DNA of 25,511 nucleotides from contig CAKUOH010000026.1 of the NCBI GenBank assembly GCA_934668765.1, positions 1 through 25,511 of the forward strand, in the 5' to 3' direction. The position numbers were made by a program, and so were the translations under genes. The notes under the pieces were generated by a model. That model had not been told where the DNA came from and made no database searches. It worked only from the letters and a program-made list of their open reading frames with translations. Below, in pieces: positions 15,262-25,238 of this stretch. The stretch comes from an uncultured Helicobacteraceae bacterium. GTDB taxonomy: Bacteria > Campylobacterota > Campylobacteria > Campylobacterales > Helicobacteraceae. Each line of letters opens with the position of its first letter. Positions within the stretch are counted from its first letter, which is position 1.

Positions 15262-16830
15262 ATGTTTAATCCCCAAATCATCGTGCTTGACTTTGGCTCT
15301 CAATACACACAACTAATCGCGCGCCGTTTGCGAGAAATAGGCGTCTATACGGAGATAATGCCATATTTTGAGAGTGCCGAATCTATTTGCGCCAAAAGGG
15401 CGCACGGGATAATTTTAAGCGGTGGTCCTGCAAGTGTATATGAAAAGGACGCCTACAAGCCTGATAGCGCGATTTTTGAGTTAGGAATCCCTATTTTGGG
15501 TATTTGCTATGGAATGCAGTTTATCGCGCATTTTTTTGGCGGAGAAGTGGCAAAGTCAAGTGCACAGGAATTTGGCAAAGCAAAATTAAGGATTTTAGAT
15601 TCACACGAATCTAACGCAGATTCACACGGAATCTTTAGTGGCGTAAAGCAAGATTGTGTCGTATGGATGAGCCATAGTGATAAAGTCATCGCCCTGCCTA
15701 GTGGATTTAGCGCGATTGGTAGCAGTGAAAATAGCGAGATTTGCGCCATTGCGGACTTTACGCGTAAAATTTATGCGATTCAATTCCACCCCGAAGTCGT
15801 GCATAGTGAGTGCGGAGCGCAGATTCTCTCTAACTTTGCGCTAAAAATCTGCGGGGCGAGTAATGAATGGAATATGAAAAATTTTGCCGCACTAGAAATC
15901 GCCAAAGTGCGCGAAATAGTGGGGGATGGCAAGGTGCTTTGCGCCGTTAGTGGTGGTGTAGATTCTAGCGTGGTGGCTGCGCTTTTGCACCGCGCCATCG
16001 GGGATAATCTAATCCCCGTCTTTGTCGATACGGGGCTACTTCGTGCGGGCGAGAAAGAGGCAGTGGAGCAAATGTTTAAGGAGAATCTACAAATTCCGCT
16101 TATTACCGCAGACGCAAGCGAGCTCTTTTTAAGCCGATTGCAAGGCATTACCGAGCCAGAGCAAAAGCGAAAAATCATCGGTGAAAGCTTTATCGAAGTC
16201 TTTGAAGCTGAAGCCAAAAAGCACAACGCAAATGGCGAAATCAAATTTTTAGCGCAAGGCACGCTTTATCCTGATGTCATAGAATCTGTGAGCGTGAAAG
16301 GTCCTAGCAAGACGATTAAAAGCCACCATAATGTCGGTGGACTGCCTGAATGGATGCGCTTCACGCTAATTGAGCCATTGCGCGAACTTTTTAAAGATGA
16401 AGTGCGGAGTTTGGGGCGCGAACTAGGAATGCCACAATCTATGCTTATGCGCCACCCATTTCCCGGACCCGGACTTGCGATTCGCATTATGGGCGAGGTT
16501 ACAAGGGAGAGTTTGGCGATTTTGCGCGGGGCGGATACTATCTTTATCGATGAGCTACGCAAAAATGGGCTGTATGATAGCGTGTGGCAGGCGTTTTGTG
16601 TATTATTAAATGTGCGAAGTGTGGGCGTGATGGGTGATAATCGCACTTATGATAACACAATCGCACTTCGCGCGGTAGAGGCGATTGATGGAATGACGGC
16701 GCGATTTAGTCGGCTAGATTTTGACTTCCTAGAGCGCGTGAGTAATCGAATCATAAATGAAGTAGAAGGCATAAATCGCGTAGTCTATGACATAAGCTCC
16801 AAACCCCCAGCCACGATAGAGTGGGAATGA
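15262..16830 (+). CDS. guaA: GMP synthase (glutamine-hydrolysing)
   Basis: A 522-residue enzyme converting XMP, ATP and glutamine to GMP. The N-terminal class I glutamine amidotransferase has the nucleophile Cys82 in LGICYGMQF and the HPEVVHSE His-Glu pair. The ATP-pyrophosphatase P-loop [14 protein letters not shown] (SGGVDSS at 230-236) follows. The C-terminal dimerisation domain ends with the characteristic PPATIEWE. The ATG at 15262 has AAGGA six bases upstream, so I reject the in-frame GTG at 15217. Base composition is much richer in G+C than in the next two genes. Confidence 0.97.
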   Translation: MFNPQIIVLDFGSQYTQLIARRLREIGVYTEIMPYFESAESICAKRAHGIILSGGPASVYEKDAYKPDSAIFELGIPILGICYGMQFIAHFFGGEVAKSSAQEFGKAKLRILDSHESNADSHGIFSGVKQDCVVWMSHSDKVIALPSGFSAIGSSENSEICAIADFTRKIYAIQFHPEVVHSECGAQILSNFALKICGASNEWNMKNFAALEIAKVREIVGDGKVLCAVSGGVDSSVVAALLHRAIGDNLIPVFVDTGLLRAGEKEAVEQMFKENLQIPLITADASELFLSRLQGITEPEQKRKIIGESFIEVFEAEAKKHNANGEIKFLAQGTLYPDVIESVSVKGPSKTIKSHHNVGGLPEWMRFTLIEPLRELFKDEVRSLGRELGMPQSMLMRHPFPGPGLAIRIMGEVTRESLAILRGADTIFIDELRKNGLYDSVWQAFCVLLNVRSVGVMGDNRTYDNTIALRAVEAIDGMTARFSRLDFDFLERVSNRIINEVEGINRVVYDISSKPPATIEWE

Positions 16831-16876
16831 TTTATAAATATTGCCAAATTTTAAAGTAATATAAGCATATAAAATT

Positions 16877-16882
16877 TATAAT
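16877..16882 (+). promoter_or_regulatory. -10 box of the DUF262 operon
   Basis: TATAAT in the 80-base, very A+T-rich gap after guaA, 29 bases before the ATG at 16911. An AAAGGAG ribosome-binding site follows. No terminator hairpin was seen between guaA and this promoter, so read-through is possible. Confidence 0.5.
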
Positions 16883-16910
16883 GCGTTTTAATTTTTAAAG
16901 GAGTTTGCAA

Positions 16911-18608
16911 ATGTCCCAAAATAATATATTAAAAAGCATAAACGAGTTAGAAAATTATAAGTTTTTTATCCCAAGCTATCAGCGTGGCTATCGGTGGCGT
17001 GGAGATAAAGAAGTTAAGGAACTTTTAGTAGATATTTGGGATTTTGCGAATATGAGGCAAAAGGATAGTTTTTATTGTCTGCAACCCATAGTTGTCAAAC
17101 AAAATGATAAAAAATTTATTGTTATTGATGGACAACAGCGACTTACCACAATATTTTTGATTGTGAAGTTTTTGAATAAAATAGATTTATTTACACTTGA
17201 ATATCAAACGCGTGAAAATAGCACTGAATTTTTAAAAAACATTGATAAAAAATATAAAGAACAGCAAAGTAATATAGATTTTTTTCACTTTGCTAACGCA
17301 TACGAAGCTATCATCAACTTTTTTAAGGATAAGTGGACAAGCGATAGGACAAAATTTGCAGATATACTTCTAAATTACTGCAAAGTGTTGTGGTATGAAG
17401 CCCAAGAAAAAGAAAATGATGTTTTCATTCGTCTTAATATAGGTAAAATCCCATTGTTAGAGGCAGAAAACATTAAAGCTTTATTTTTAAGCAAAAATGA
17501 TGAGTTAGACGATGATGACATTAAAGATAGAGCTGAATTTTGGTATGAGAGCGAAATAAAGGCAAGAGAAAAAGATGATTTTAGATATTGTATTTTAAGC
17601 AAAATAATGCCAAATGATATTTTGAAAGATGAAAATAACAAGCCCACATTACGAGACGATATTTTGCGAATCGAGGCTTATTTAAAGGCTATCGCTCCAC
17701 ACAACAAAGGCAATAAACACTACTTATTTGATTATTTTTACAAAAACTATAAAAATAAGACACTAAATGAGAAATGGAAAGAGTTGCAATCAGCTATCAA
17801 AACACTGGGTAGTTTTGCTTCTGAACAAAGCAATGATATTGTAAATAGAGAGATTTTTCATTATCTTGGCTTTTTGACATTATCAAACTACTCCATATTT
17901 GAAATTTATAAAAAGTGGGTAGATTTGCAAGATAACAAAGAATTCTCTAATACATTATTGCAAACCATAAAAGAGCGAGTAAAAAATTACATAAATGATA
18001 TTGAATCATTAGGATACGGAAATAAAGAGGATAAAGATAAAATCTTTTTACTTCTTTTACTCTTTAATTTAGAATATATGGTTTTGGACGAGAGTTCTAG
18101 GGATTTTTTCAAATTTAATCGCTTTGTGTTAGAACAATGGAGTTTGGAACATATCTACGCACAAAATTCAAAAAGTATTGCAAAAATAATCAAAGACAAA
18201 GATAATGATGGAATTTCTGCGTGGCTCAAAGAAGTTTTAAGATATATTGATGATGACGAATTAAAACAAGAAGTGGAGCAAAATATACAAAATAACGATT
18301 TTAATGTTTCACTATTTGCTAAAATAGATGAAAATTTTAAAAATGATAATACTCTCAATAGTATTGCAAATTTAGCATTACTCGATAGAGAATCAAATTC
18401 TCGTTTGGGCAATTTAATTTTTAGTCAAAAGCATAAAGAAATTTATAAATTAGGTAGCCAAGATAAACTTATCCCCATAATGACAAAGAAAGTTTTTGCA
18501 AAGGATATAGAGGGATTAGACTATGGGCATAAAGATTTTTTTAGTGAAACAGATAGGAAAGCCTACCTTACATATATAAATAAACTTTTAGATAAATATA
18601 GGAGCTAA
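16911..18608 (+). CDS. DUF262/DUF1524 protein, GmrSD-like candidate nuclease
   Basis: A 565-residue protein with the DUF262 signatures: IPSYQRGYRW (20-29), IDGQQRLTT (72-80) and FIRLNIGKIPLLEAENIKA (172 onwards). In the GmrS/SspE-type family these form a ParB-like NTP-binding or hydrolysing module. The C-terminus has a DUF1524-type HNH layout: WSLEHIYAQN with His414, then NSIANLALLDRESNSRLGNL (Asn487, Asn496, Asn501) and Lys507. It is therefore likely to be an NTP-dependent endonuclease acting on modified or foreign DNA, by analogy to type IV restriction GmrSD. The start is ATG after AAAGGAG at seven bases (the TTG at 16905 is rejected). The gene is far richer in A+T than guaA, suggesting horizontal gain. 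Forms a tight operon with the next gene. Confidence 0.85.
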   Translation: MSQNNILKSINELENYKFFIPSYQRGYRWRGDKEVKELLVDIWDFANMRQKDSFYCLQPIVVKQNDKKFIVIDGQQRLTTIFLIVKFLNKIDLFTLEYQTRENSTEFLKNIDKKYKEQQSNIDFFHFANAYEAIINFFKDKWTSDRTKFADILLNYCKVLWYEAQEKENDVFIRLNIGKIPLLEAENIKALFLSKNDELDDDDIKDRAEFWYESEIKAREKDDFRYCILSKIMPNDILKDENNKPTLRDDILRIEAYLKAIAPHNKGNKHYLFDYFYKNYKNKTLNEKWKELQSAIKTLGSFASEQSNDIVNREIFHYLGFLTLSNYSIFEIYKKWVDLQDNKEFSNTLLQTIKERVKNYINDIESLGYGNKEDKDKIFLLLLLFNLEYMVLDESSRDFFKFNRFVLEQWSLEHIYAQNSKSIAKIIKDKDNDGISAWLKEVLRYIDDDELKQEVEQNIQNNDFNVSLFAKIDENFKNDNTLNSIANLALLDRESNSRLGNLIFSQKHKEIYKLGSQDKLIPIMTKKVFAKDIEGLDYGHKDFFSETDRKAYLTYINKLLDKYRS

Positions 18609-18610
18609 CA

Positions 18611-20845
18611 ATGAATCTTAAAGAATTGCTAAACAAATATGACAAAATCGAAATCCCTATGCTTCAACGCGATTATGCGCAAGGGAGAAAATCCCAAGCA
18701 AGCATTGCTAATGAATTTTTAGAAGCTATATTTGCTGTGCTAAACGATAGCAAGTCAGAAAAAACATTGCATATTGATTTTATTTATGGGTATAAGTCGG
18801 GAAATAAGTTTTTGCTTATCGATGGGCAGCAGCGAATCACAACTTTGTGGCTTTTACATTTTTATATCTATAAAAAAGCAAGTATCACAAATTGCAAATG
18901 TTTAGAAAAATTTTCTTATAGTGTAAGAAAAAGCTCAAAGGAATTTTGCAAAAATCTTTTAGCGGAGGATTTTGATTTATCGCTTAAACCAAGCGAGGCT
19001 ATTGCTAAAAATGTTGGCGCATTTGAGTCATTAGAAAATTTAAATAATGACCCAACAATCAAAGCAATGCTAAATATGCTTGACTTGATATATGAGCGCA
19101 TTAAAAATAAAAAAGATTTTGAAAAATTAGCAAGAAACTTAAATAATATCACATTTGATGAATTTGATATGGATATGGGGGATTTTAAGTTAAGCGAAGA
19201 GCTATATATTAAAATGAACGCACGAGGTAAGCAATTAAGCAGATATGAAAATCTTAAATCATTCATACAAAAAGGCAAAGTTGCTAAAGACAAAGAATTG
19301 CCCATAAAAATGGATAATGATTGGAGCGACTATTTCTTTGATTCAAACGATGTGGATAGTTTTGATACAAAAGGATTAAATTTTTTACATTATGCAAATT
19401 TGTTTTTTAAATTTGAAAACGAAGAAAATATTGATATAAAAGAAATTATCCAAAATCCATATCATAATATTGATGATTTTTACGCACCACTACAAAATAT
19501 AGATAATATTAAATTGCTAGATAAAGCAATAGAAATGTATAAGTCTTATTCAAAATTACCAAGCACTTTGCTAAAAATGAGAGATTCTGCTTTTTTAAAT
19601 GCAGACAGTATGAGTTATGCAAATATTAGTTACTTTTTTGCGACTTTATTTTTTGTCAAAAATTCAGTAGATATTACAAACGAAAGAGCACTAAAGGATT
19701 ATTTGAGAATTTGTAGAAATTTAATAGAAAATCATAGATTAGATGACCCAGAAAATACAAAATACTTCTTTTCCATATTTAAAAATATATCACGAGGTTG
19801 TGATGATATTTATCAGTTTTTATGCGAAAAACCTAATGTTTTGGGCGAAAGATATGATTTTGAAATAAGAAAAGCTAAACTTATTTTGAGTTATAGAAAA
19901 GGCAAAACTGCAAATAATTGGGAAGAAATTTTTAATCAAACTAGTGATAATGCTGTTTTATTGGGCAAAGTTGATTTCTTACTTGATTTTAGTGATGAAT
20001 ATTTTGAATATAAAAGTTATGATGAAAATTCGAGATTTTACGAAAAAAGCAAGGCTAGATTTCTTGGTGGATTTAAATCAAAATATGAGAATCCAAACTT
20101 TGAAAAATTTAATCAATATGCAAATCTTACAATGCAAATATTTGATAAGCAATTTTTAGATAATAGTTTAGCATTGTTTCAAAGAGCATTTTTGTGTGTT
20201 GGGGATTATGGATTTTATGAGACAAATTATTTCTATGGCAATATACCTACCGCAATTTACAGAGATAGAGAGGCTATAAATTGGCTATTAAGCGGAATGA
20301 AAAATAATACAAAAGAACCTTATTTTAAAACTTTTTTGGATTTACTTTTAAATTCTCGTCAGCAAGATTTAGAATCCAAAATGCAAGAAATTATCGCTCA
20401 ATGTGATTTTTCCACAAAAGAGTGGTGGGAACAACTTTTAATCAAACAAGAGGGATTGTTTGAATTTCTTAATGAAAAAAGACAAACTTTTCAACAATAC
20501 CGCAGAATCAGATTTTTCTTTGATGAAAATAACAATGTAAATAAAGTGGAACTTTTACCAGCTTCAAAAAGCACGAGAAATGTGGCAGATTTGTTTGATT
20601 ATGGATTTTATCTATATTGCAAAGATAGGGGAATTAAAAATGTGAGTGAATACAAAAATGAAGAAAAACAATATGGCGACCAATATCCACTACAATCACA
20701 TTTTACAATAAACAATAAAAAAGTTTTGTGCAATAGTATGAAATATGGGATTGAATTTGGCAACAAAGCATTTATTGTTTATATGAAAGAAGGCATTTTT
20801 AAGGAATTTGATAGGATTATCAATGAAATGAATATATGCAAATAA
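18611..20845 (+). CDS. Second, larger DUF262 protein; partner of the upstream gene
   Basis: A 744-residue protein. DUF262 motifs: IPMLQRDYAQGR (15-26), LIDGQQRITT (69-78) and LYIKMNARGKQLSRYENLKS (198-217), the last matching the LNxRGxxLxxxExxK element. The remaining 500 or so residues are a long, mostly helical region with many aromatics, then a C-terminal domain (RRIRFFFDENN, LPASKSTRNVADLFDYGFYL). I find no HNH pattern there. The protein may sense a substrate or form an NTPase scaffold for the nuclease encoded upstream. ATG at 18611 is only two bases after the previous stop, with AGGAG inside that gene, so co-translation is expected. Very A+T-rich throughout. Confidence 0.8.
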   Translation: MNLKELLNKYDKIEIPMLQRDYAQGRKSQASIANEFLEAIFAVLNDSKSEKTLHIDFIYGYKSGNKFLLIDGQQRITTLWLLHFYIYKKASITNCKCLEKFSYSVRKSSKEFCKNLLAEDFDLSLKPSEAIAKNVGAFESLENLNNDPTIKAMLNMLDLIYERIKNKKDFEKLARNLNNITFDEFDMDMGDFKLSEELYIKMNARGKQLSRYENLKSFIQKGKVAKDKELPIKMDNDWSDYFFDSNDVDSFDTKGLNFLHYANLFFKFENEENIDIKEIIQNPYHNIDDFYAPLQNIDNIKLLDKAIEMYKSYSKLPSTLLKMRDSAFLNADSMSYANISYFFATLFFVKNSVDITNERALKDYLRICRNLIENHRLDDPENTKYFFSIFKNISRGCDDIYQFLCEKPNVLGERYDFEIRKAKLILSYRKGKTANNWEEIFNQTSDNAVLLGKVDFLLDFSDEYFEYKSYDENSRFYEKSKARFLGGFKSKYENPNFEKFNQYANLTMQIFDKQFLDNSLALFQRAFLCVGDYGFYETNYFYGNIPTAIYRDREAINWLLSGMKNNTKEPYFKTFLDLLLNSRQQDLESKMQEIIAQCDFSTKEWWEQLLIKQEGLFEFLNEKRQTFQQYRRIRFFFDENNNVNKVELLPASKSTRNVADLFDYGFYLYCKDRGIKNVSEYKNEEKQYGDQYPLQSHFTINNKKVLCNSMKYGIEFGNKAFIVYMKEGIFKEFDRIINEMNICK

Positions 20846-20879
20846 ACAAATCTTTAAACGAAAATCAACATATTTATGC

Positions 20880-20885
20880 TACAAT
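20880..20885 (+). promoter_or_regulatory. Extended -10 box upstream of the apt gene cluster
   Basis: TACAAT preceded by TGC, 36 bases before the ATG at 20922, just beyond the A+T-rich insert. Confidence 0.45.
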
Positions 20886-20921
20886 CACATATTTTATTAA
20901 ATTCAAAATTTTAGGGAAAAT

Positions 20922-21266
20922 ATGACTTTTAGCACGATTGCGAGTTGGTTTCTGCTTACGGCGTTTGTATTATTCGTCCTTTTTATGCTTACCAAAACAT
21001 TTTTTTACAAGCATATCGCACAAAAAGAGGAAAAGACTTCTGCGTCTATTAAGCTCACTTTGCACGAGGCGGAGATTTTGATACGCAAGCACCAGCTTCA
21101 ACTGCAACGCGCTTTGGGAAATAACGACATTTTGACAGAGGAAATGAATACGATGAAAAATGAAATCAAAGCCCTAAAAGCACGCAATTCGCAGTATAAA
21201 ATCGAGTGCGACAAGTATAAGACGCGAATCCGCGAGTTAGAGCAGAAAATCGAGGCGTTGCTATGA
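20922..21266 (+). CDS. Single-pass membrane protein with coiled coil, unknown function
   Basis: A 114-residue protein with one N-terminal transmembrane helix (about residues 6-26, SWFLLTAFVLFVLFML) and a long charged helix with heptad-like spacing (AEILIRKHQLQLQRAL, then a region ending IRELEQKIEALL). It was probably anchored with the coiled coil in the cytoplasm. ATG with AGGGA upstream. It precedes apt on the same strand and may be the first gene of the apt-dedA-pepA-ychF run. No named family recognised. Confidence 0.7.
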   Translation: MTFSTIASWFLLTAFVLFVLFMLTKTFFYKHIAQKEEKTSASIKLTLHEAEILIRKHQLQLQRALGNNDILTEEMNTMKNEIKALKARNSQYKIECDKYKTRIRELEQKIEALL

Positions 21267-21349
21267 TAAATCATTGCGAAATTCGCGTAAATGGTGCGAT
21301 TCAAGCAAATCAGATTCGCAAGATTCACGCGAATCACACCGCAAATTAG
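21263..21349 (+). other. Possible 28-residue ORF overlapping the preceding gene
   Basis: An ATG overlaps the TGA of the coiled-coil gene (ATGA) and opens a frame of 28 residues beginning MINHCEIRVNGAIQ, ending TAG at 21347-21349. The sequence is dominated by the genome's common ATTCGC/GAATC words, which favours chance. The rest of 21267-21382 carries no clear signal beyond a weak AAGGA before apt. Confidence 0.2.
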
Positions 21350-21382
21350 ACGCGAATCTAAATTTTGTCATAAGGAAAAACT

Positions 21383-21925
21383 ATGGACTTAAACACATTG
21401 CAAAGTAAGCTAAAATCCGCCATTAGAGATGTGCCAGACTTCCCAAAGACGGGCATTTTGTTTCGCGATATTACTACGATTGCTAATAACGCGGAGGTTT
21501 TTGATGATTTGATGACATTTCTTGAATCGCGCTACAAAAGCTATGGCTTGGATTTTATCGTAGGGATTGAATCGCGCGGATTTATCTTTGGTGCGGCACT
21601 TGCTACGAGGCTAAAAATCGGCTTTGTGCCGATTCGCAAAAAGGGCAAACTCCCATACACCACGGTCAGCGAAAAATACGCGTTAGAATATGGATTTAGC
21701 GAGGTTGAGATTCACATAGACGCATTTAGGGATAAAAAGGGTGCAAAAGTCTTGTTAATCGATGATTTAATAGCCACAGGTGGCACAGCAAAGGCAGGGA
21801 TTAAACTCATCAAATCTATCGGCGGAGATTGCGTTGAGGCGTGCTTTATCCTGCGATTATTAGAGTTTAGCGCGGTAGCAGAGCTAGAAAAAAGCACAAA
21901 AGTCTTTTGCGCGTTAGAATTATAG
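21383..21925 (+). CDS. apt: Adenine phosphoribosyltransferase
   Basis: A 180-residue purine salvage enzyme (adenine + PRPP to AMP). It shows the N-terminal [17 protein letters not shown] typical of [31 protein letters not shown] (the flexible-loop region) and the PRPP-binding motif [17 protein letters not shown] at 21383 with AAGGA upstream. Followed by a DedA-type gene, pepA and ychF in the order I recall from H. pylori. Confidence 0.95.
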   Translation: MDLNTLQSKLKSAIRDVPDFPKTGILFRDITTIANNAEVFDDLMTFLESRYKSYGLDFIVGIESRGFIFGAALATRLKIGFVPIRKKGKLPYTTVSEKYALEYGFSEVEIHIDAFRDKKGAKVLLIDDLIATGGTAKAGIKLIKSIGGDCVEACFILRLLEFSAVAELEKSTKVFCALEL

Positions 21926-21964
21926 GGATTTGCAAAGTAATCTATGGCGATTTAAGGGCGTTTA

Positions 21965-22612
21965 ATGGAAGAATTTATCATCGAGCTATGGGATAAATAT
22001 GTCGCAGAATGGGGCTATCTCATACTTTTTTGTTGGAGTATTTTGGAGGGTGAGCTAGGATTGATTTTCGCAGGAATAGCAGCGCACACAGGGCATTTAA
22101 ATGTCTTTATCGCCATTTTTGTCGCAGGACTTGGCGGATTTGTGGGCGACCAAATATATTTTTATATCGGGCGATTCAATAAAGGCTACATTCAAAAAAA
22201 ATTCAAAAATCAACGGCGCAAACTTGCCCTAGCACATTTGCTACTCCAAAAATACGGCGGAATCATCATCTTTGTGCAACGATATATGTATGGAATGCGG
22301 ACGATTATCCCTATCTCTATCGGGCTTACGCGCTATAACGCGCTAAAATTTGCGATTATAAACCTCATCAGTGCGTGGATTTGGGCGGCGATTACAATCC
22401 TTTTGGCGTGGTTTTTTGGCGAACATATTTTAAATTTATTGCAATGGCTAAAAAATCACCCATATATTTTGGTGGCATTTTTGGTAACATTTTGCGGTGG
22501 CGTGTTTTATTATTTCAAAACGCAAACAAAGCGCGTAGATAAGCGACTAAATAAGCTTGAATCCGAGCTAGAAAACAAACAAAATACATTAAATGAAAGG
22601 ACAAAAATATGA
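21965..22612 (+). CDS. DedA family inner-membrane protein
   Basis: A 215-residue polytopic membrane protein of the DedA/SNARE-associated family, implicated in lipid-carrier or phospholipid flipping and envelope homeostasis. Signatures: ILEGELGLIFAGIAAHTGHL near the N-terminus, GGFVGDQIYFYIGR, and the conserved FVQRYMYGMRTIIPISIGLT. Three or four further hydrophobic segments follow, then a charged coiled tail (KRLNKLESELENKQNTL). Starts 39 bases after apt and overlaps pepA by 4 bases (ATGA). Confidence 0.9.
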   Translation: MEEFIIELWDKYVAEWGYLILFCWSILEGELGLIFAGIAAHTGHLNVFIAIFVAGLGGFVGDQIYFYIGRFNKGYIQKKFKNQRRKLALAHLLLQKYGGIIIFVQRYMYGMRTIIPISIGLTRYNALKFAIINLISAWIWAAITILLAWFFGEHILNLLQWLKNHPYILVAFLVTFCGGVFYYFKTQTKRVDKRLNKLESELENKQNTLNERTKI

Positions 22613-24090
22613 TAAATTTAGCGGTAGCGACAAATGCAAAGGCGGATATTGAAGCGATTTTGGTGGATAAAAATAGTGCGATTGATAAGGCGACAAGCGC
22701 GATTTTTAAACTGCAAGGCTTTGAGTGCAAGGCAAATCAAAGCATTTTTATGACAAATGAGCGCAGATTTTATCTAGGCATTAGCGAATTTAGCGTGGAT
22801 TTGATTCGCGAAGCAGGGGCGAATCTAGCGCGAAAATTAAAGGGATTTAATGTTGAATCTTGCAAGATTCAAGGTTTTGGCGATAGTGAAAAAAACTACG
22901 CGCTAATGCTTGGATTTTTGCTAGGGACCTACGAATTTGACGCATATAAGAGCGAAAAGAAAAAATCAAAGCTAAAAAATCTCTACATTATCGATAAAGG
23001 CGACTTTAAGGCGGAGCTAAAAAAGGCACGAATCATTGCAAAAAGCGTAAATCTCGTGCGCGAAATTGTAAATACGCCTCCAGCGGACTGCACTCCAAAA
23101 GATTTGGCAAAAATTGCGGTTGATTTGGCAAAGGCAAAAAATTTGACTTACGAAATCGGCGATGAAAAATACTTGCAAAAGCAAAATGCAGGTGCGCTTT
23201 TGGCGGTGGCAAGAGCAAGTGTGAATCCACCACGACTAATAAAGCTAACATATAAGCCAAAAAATCCAAAAGCAAAAATTGCGCTTGTCGGCAAGGGGCT
23301 AACTTACGATACAGGCGGTTTGAGCTTAAAACCAGCGGATTATATGACTACGATGAAAGCGGATAAAGGTGGCGGTTGCGCAGTGCTTGGCATATTAAGT
23401 GCGATTGCCGAAATTGCGCCAAATATCGAAGTATGTGGCATCATAGGCGCGGTAGAAAATGCAATCGGCGGGGACGCTTACCGCCCCGATGATATTTTGC
23501 AAAGCCGTGAGGGTGTAAGCATCGAAGTCAAAAACACAGATGCAGAAGGGAGGCTAGTCCTTGCTGATTGTCTGTCATTTGCGCAGGATTTAAAGCCCGA
23601 TATTATCATAGATTTGGCAACGCTCACAGGTGCGTGTGTCGTGGCTTTGGGCGAATATAGTAGCGGGATTTTGGGGTATAATGAATCGCTAAAAGCAGAA
23701 TTTGAAGCCATTGCACTAAAAAGTGGCGAGTTATGCGCAAGATTGCCCTTTAATCGCCATTTAGAAAAACTCATCGAATCCAAAAACGCCGATATTGCGA
23801 ACTGCTCATCTGCGCGATATGGCGGTGCGATTACGGCAGGGCTATTTTTAGGCAAATTTATCCGTAATGACTACAAAGACAAGTGGCTTCATATCGACAT
23901 TGCTGGACCCGCATTCGTGGAAAAAGAGTGGGATATAAATCCTTATGGTGCGAGTGGTGCGGGAGTTAGAAGTGTGGTTGATTTTATTTTGGCGGTGGCA
24001 GATTCATCTATGAATCTAAAAGGCACAAATCCAAAAAATAGCGCGAATCTTGCGAATCAAAAACATAAATCAAAAGCAAAAAAGGCGTAG
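22609..24090 (+). CDS. pepA: Leucyl aminopeptidase (M17)
   Basis: A 493-residue two-metal M17 aminopeptidase that removes N-terminal residues from peptides in the cytoplasm. The metal-binding loop is GKGLTYDTGGLSLKP (228 onwards; many relatives have FDSGG), then MKADKGGGCAV with a metal-ligand Asp. The family signature NTDAEGRLVLAD is at 309-320, with Asp311, Glu313 and Arg315. A less conserved N-terminal domain precedes these, and a short Lys/Ala/Asn-rich tail closes the protein. ATG overlaps the stop of dedA, with AAAGGA eight bases before it. Confidence 0.95.
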   Translation: MINLAVATNAKADIEAILVDKNSAIDKATSAIFKLQGFECKANQSIFMTNERRFYLGISEFSVDLIREAGANLARKLKGFNVESCKIQGFGDSEKNYALMLGFLLGTYEFDAYKSEKKKSKLKNLYIIDKGDFKAELKKARIIAKSVNLVREIVNTPPADCTPKDLAKIAVDLAKAKNLTYEIGDEKYLQKQNAGALLAVARASVNPPRLIKLTYKPKNPKAKIALVGKGLTYDTGGLSLKPADYMTTMKADKGGGCAVLGILSAIAEIAPNIEVCGIIGAVENAIGGDAYRPDDILQSREGVSIEVKNTDAEGRLVLADCLSFAQDLKPDIIIDLATLTGACVVALGEYSSGILGYNESLKAEFEAIALKSGELCARLPFNRHLEKLIESKNADIANCSSARYGGAITAGLFLGKFIRNDYKDKWLHIDIAGPAFVEKEWDINPYGASGAGVRSVVDFILAVADSSMNLKGTNPKNSANLANQKHKSKAKKA

Positions 24091-24092
24091 CA

Positions 24093-25184
24093 ATGGGTTT
24101 ATCCGTAGGCATTGTAGGACTGCCCAATGTCGGCAAATCCACCACTTTTAACGCACTCACAAAGGCGCAAAACGCACAGAGTGCAAACTATCCATTTTGC
24201 ACTATTGAGCCAAATAAGGCGATTGTCCCTGTGCCAGATGAGCGAATTGCAAATCTTGCAAAGATTGTCAAACCGCAAAAGATTCAGCACTCCACCATCG
24301 AATTTGTCGATATTGCGGGGCTTGTGCGCGGTGCGAGTAAGGGCGAAGGCTTGGGCAATAAATTTTTGGCAAATATCAAGGAAGTCGATGCGATTTTGCA
24401 TATCGTGCGTTGCTTTGATGATAGCAATATCACACACACAGAAGGGCGAATCGACCCTATTGGCGACATTGAAATCATTGAATTAGAGCTAATTTTGGCG
24501 GATTTGGAGAGTTTGGAGCGTAGAATTGAGCGACTAACGCGCGCTGCAAAGGCGTCAAAAGAAAGTGCCGCAATGCTAGAAGTCGCACTAAAATTAAAAT
24601 CGCATTTAGAGCAAAATAAAGCCGTGAAAAGCTTTGATTCAAAGGATAGCGCGGAGTTTATCGCACTTGATAGAGATTTGCGATTTTTAAGCAATAAGCC
24701 TGTGATTTATGGCGCAAATATAGATGAAAGTGGCGAAAATCCGCACCTAAAGGCAGTGCAGGATTATGCAAAATCGCAAAATAGCGCAGTTGTAACGATT
24801 TGCGCCAAACTTGAGGAAGAGATGATTGATATGAGCGAATCTGAACGCACGGAGTTTTTGAGCGAACTAGGATTAGCGCAAAGTGGCTTGGAGCAGATGA
24901 TTCGCATTAGTTTTGAGACGCTAAATCTTATTAGCTACTTTACCGCAGGTGTGAAAGAAGTCCGCGCTTGGACGATTACACAAGGGACAAAAGCCCCGCA
25001 AGCTGCCGCTGTGATTCACAATGACTTTGAAAAAGGCTTTATTCGTGCGGAGACGATTAGCTTTGCGGATTTTGTGAAATATGGTGGTGAGAGTGGCGCA
25101 AAAGAAAATGGCGTGATGAGAAGCGAGGGCAAGGATTATGTCGTGCAGGACGGCGATATAATGCACTTTAGATTTAATGTGTAG
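24093..25184 (+). CDS. ychF: Ribosome-associated P-loop ATPase YchF
   Basis: A 363-residue Obg-family NTPase that, in its family, prefers ATP and binds ribosomes, with roles in translation and stress control. The G1 P-loop is GLPNVGKST, the G3 region FVDIAGLVRGASKGEGLGN, and the G4 region NKPVIYGANIDE. A coiled-coil hairpin follows (LESLERRIERLTRAAKAS), and a C-terminal TGS domain ends in VQDGDIMHFRFNV. Starts two bases after pepA, so it belongs to the same operon. Confidence 0.95.
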   Translation: MGLSVGIVGLPNVGKSTTFNALTKAQNAQSANYPFCTIEPNKAIVPVPDERIANLAKIVKPQKIQHSTIEFVDIAGLVRGASKGEGLGNKFLANIKEVDAILHIVRCFDDSNITHTEGRIDPIGDIEIIELELILADLESLERRIERLTRAAKASKESAAMLEVALKLKSHLEQNKAVKSFDSKDSAEFIALDRDLRFLSNKPVIYGANIDESGENPHLKAVQDYAKSQNSAVVTICAKLEEEMIDMSESERTEFLSELGLAQSGLEQMIRISFETLNLISYFTAGVKEVRAWTITQGTKAPQAAAVIHNDFEKGFIRAETISFADFVKYGGESGAKENGVMRSEGKDYVVQDGDIMHFRFNV

Positions 25185-25238
25185 TTTGCGACTTGGCAAT
25201 TTATTTTTGGGTGTGCGATTTTGCAGATTTGCTTTTTT

